From assembly GCA_012295275.1 (NCBI GenBank), contig CM022671.1, positions 23,082,322 to 23,146,321 of the forward strand: a DNA stretch of 64,000 nt, written 5' to 3'. This document shows, piece after piece, positions 62,541 to 64,000 of this stretch (position 1 is the first letter of the stretch; each line of letters starts with the position of its first letter). The DNA comes from Chrysomallon squamiferum (Eukaryota > Mollusca > Gastropoda > Neomphalida > Peltospiridae). The notes under the pieces are model-generated. The model saw nothing but the letters and a program-made list of their open reading frames with translations, searched no databases and was not told the DNA's origin. The position numbers were made by a program, and so were the translations under genes.

Positions 62541-62879
62541 TACTCAAACAAAAGAAGGAGAGAGAAAAAAAAAAGGGAAAAAAAATACAACTACTGTAGC
62601 TTTCCATGACAAGAAACAATAACTTATATAGAAAAATGATTACTAGCAGTAGCACGTGGACATCAAAATTAGGTACGTACCTGTATATTGCACGTTAATC
62701 AAAACAAAAAAAAGTCTCTCTACGATTTGCCGTCAAAACCTGTTAATAATCCCTCTTTGATCTCACGTTTCATATCTTCAATTACATTTCCGTTAAAACC
62801 TTTCTTTTATTACACCCCCATCCGTTAATCAAACTACTGGTTTCTACGAAATTAGTCTTCGCAATGTACGAGAAAGTAA

Positions 62880-63010
62880 TACATGCCACTTACCCGGGCA
62901 CGTGCGCTCGCGCTAGCTCGTCGCGTGGAGGTCGTCTGCAGTGGACGCCATTTTGATAACCGGCGGCGTGTCCATTTTAGAAGCTGACGAGCCATCCTTT
63001 TACAGAAATG
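62880..63010. promoter_or_regulatory. CpG-rich promoter-like block
   Basis: Dense CpG (GTGCGCTCGCGCTAGC and flanks), an E-box-like CACGTG, and two YY1-like CCATTTT motifs about 30 bp apart. It is the only such block in an otherwise CpG-poor window, so a promoter is likely; direction is inferred as minus from the donor site. Confidence 0.5.
62894..62995 (-). CDS. Candidate first exon (34 codons, Arg-rich) in CpG-dense promoter block
   Basis: On the minus strand ATG 62995 opens 34 codons that end exactly at a consensus donor (CCCGG then GTAAGT at 62893). The peptide is rich in Arg, Ser, Thr and Ala and has no acidic residue, so it could be a mitochondrial targeting peptide. The alternative is an untranslated exon. 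The block is packed with CpG, very unlike the window, and has two minus-strand AAAATGG motifs (AAAATGGCGTC fits YY1), as in housekeeping promoters around the start of transcription. Downstream exons would lie to the left; the candidate exon near 57.3 kb is on the same strand, but its phase does not fit directly. Confidence 0.4.
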
Positions 63011-64000
63011 AGTAAGAACATGGACAGATGATTGCTAGTTATTTCAAGGAGGTAATTGTGTTTTGTACGAGTCCACGTGTCTGATTAAAGGTCGTAGTTT
63101 CATGAAGAATAATTATTAGTTTTAAGAGGTTGTTAATCTGATGGGAAGATAATCCCATACAGAACCACACGCTTTATGGCCAATAAGCAGGTATAATTAA
63201 TATACCAGATTCAGGCTTTAGTTTAAGGCTATATGTATGTGAGAAAGAAAGAAAGAGACGTTTTGTTTTCTGTTACTTTGTTTTGTTTGTTTTTGTCCAT
63301 TCAACTGATAATATATATTTTAATATGGTCAATATAACGTTAAAAAATATCGTAACTATTACTATTTAAAATATATTAAAGAATATATATTTTAAATACA
63401 AACATTTACAATAAACAACAAGCTTATCGATAACTACTGTTATCACTATCGTAGTGCTTCGACTTTCGCTTTGATATATTATTTTCATCTCCATTGCTTT
63501 CTTTTTTGTCGTGGAAGTGCTAAGCCAAACGATTATATCTAAAGACAAACCAGAGAAAGAAAATTATTTAAGAAGATTAAAGTATTTGAAAACACTGTAG
63601 GAGTAATTTATTTTTAAACAAACCAAGTCGTGATCCGAACTGGCATGTGTCATCTGGCTGAATGTCCAAACAGATACAAAATATATTTTTAAAAAATCTG
63701 CCAAGGAAGGAGGGGTCAATTTCCAGTATGACACTCGATGTTACGTAACTAATTAATTTCGCTGGCTTCCTGGACAATGGTGACCCGTAACAGTTATAAT
63801 AGAAGGCGTGACACGTAAGACATCGATAAGAGCAGTGATATCTGACGGCACGTTTAGCGTAATCGTACATATTGTTTTGTTTGTTTGTTTGTGTGTTATT
63901 TTTGTTTCTTTTAATCTGTTTTGCCGATTTTGACGGTTAATCGGATAATCCTCTGTTTTAACAAAACATGTCATTATTTGTCCCATTGTCGAAGTGATGT
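63011..64000. other. Right-end spacer
   Basis: No gene recognised. The last 400 bp has somewhat higher GC and an open minus-strand frame of 97 codons (63577-63870) with protein-like parts but no recognised domain. Confidence 0.3.

Noticed and set aside
63577-63870. 97-codon minus-strand frame near the right end
   Set aside because: Partly protein-like, but no domain recognised and no neighbouring exons; noted only in the spacer entry.

Overview
This is a window of a nuclear animal genome, strongly AT-rich and full of microsatellites and homopolymer runs. The genes are split by many GT-AG introns. A mollusc, perhaps a gastropod, is the best guess. The grounds are the LZTR1 and CYP4 genes of metazoan type, the simple-repeat landscape, and a 24-nt motif at 7843 and 53299 that I remember as part of a common molluscan interspersed repeat. 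Species cannot be fixed from the sequence alone.

Layout. (1) 127-298, minus strand: first coding exon of a secreted-protein gene that runs off the left edge. (2) 4.2-30.2 kb, plus strand: a head-to-tail array of three paralogous genes (copies A, B, C). Each encodes a TIR domain, an unrecognised Trp-rich/charged middle module and C-terminal HEAT repeats. Exon lengths and phases match almost base for base. B and C start with Met-Gly-x-x-x-Ser, an N-myristoylation signal. C carries three indels in its second TIR exon and a +1 frameshift in exon 6, so its HEAT part is cut off. (3) 32.8-41.8 kb, minus strand: a complete LZTR1 orthologue in 20 coding exons (764 aa; Kelch, BTB and BACK regions), convergent with copy C. 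(4) 42.2-48.7 kb, plus strand: a complete CYP4-family cytochrome P450 in 12 exons (509 aa). It is divergent from LZTR1 across a 434-bp gap that probably holds both promoters. (5) 48.7-62.9 kb: gene-poor, dominated by AAT, ACT, GA and GT arrays and poly-A. Between them lie a few islands of normal complexity and higher GC (51.1, 53.8-54.2, 57.0-57.6, 58.1-58.3, 60.15-60.6, 61.5-61.75 kb) that may hold isolated exons or conserved elements. (6) 62.89-63.0 kb, minus strand: a CpG-dense block with YY1-like motifs and a strong donor, which looks like a promoter and first exon.

LZTR1 (CUL3 adaptor for RAS-family GTPases) and the CYP4 enzyme (membrane-bound fatty-acid-type hydroxylase) are ordinary single-copy neighbours. 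The unusual content is the TIR-HEAT array. It has the look of a membrane-tethered, lineage-expanded innate-immune or NAD-metabolising family that evolves by tandem duplication, patchy gene conversion and decay. All exon boundaries were read by eye from splice consensus, frame and comparison between paralogues; no transcript data were available.
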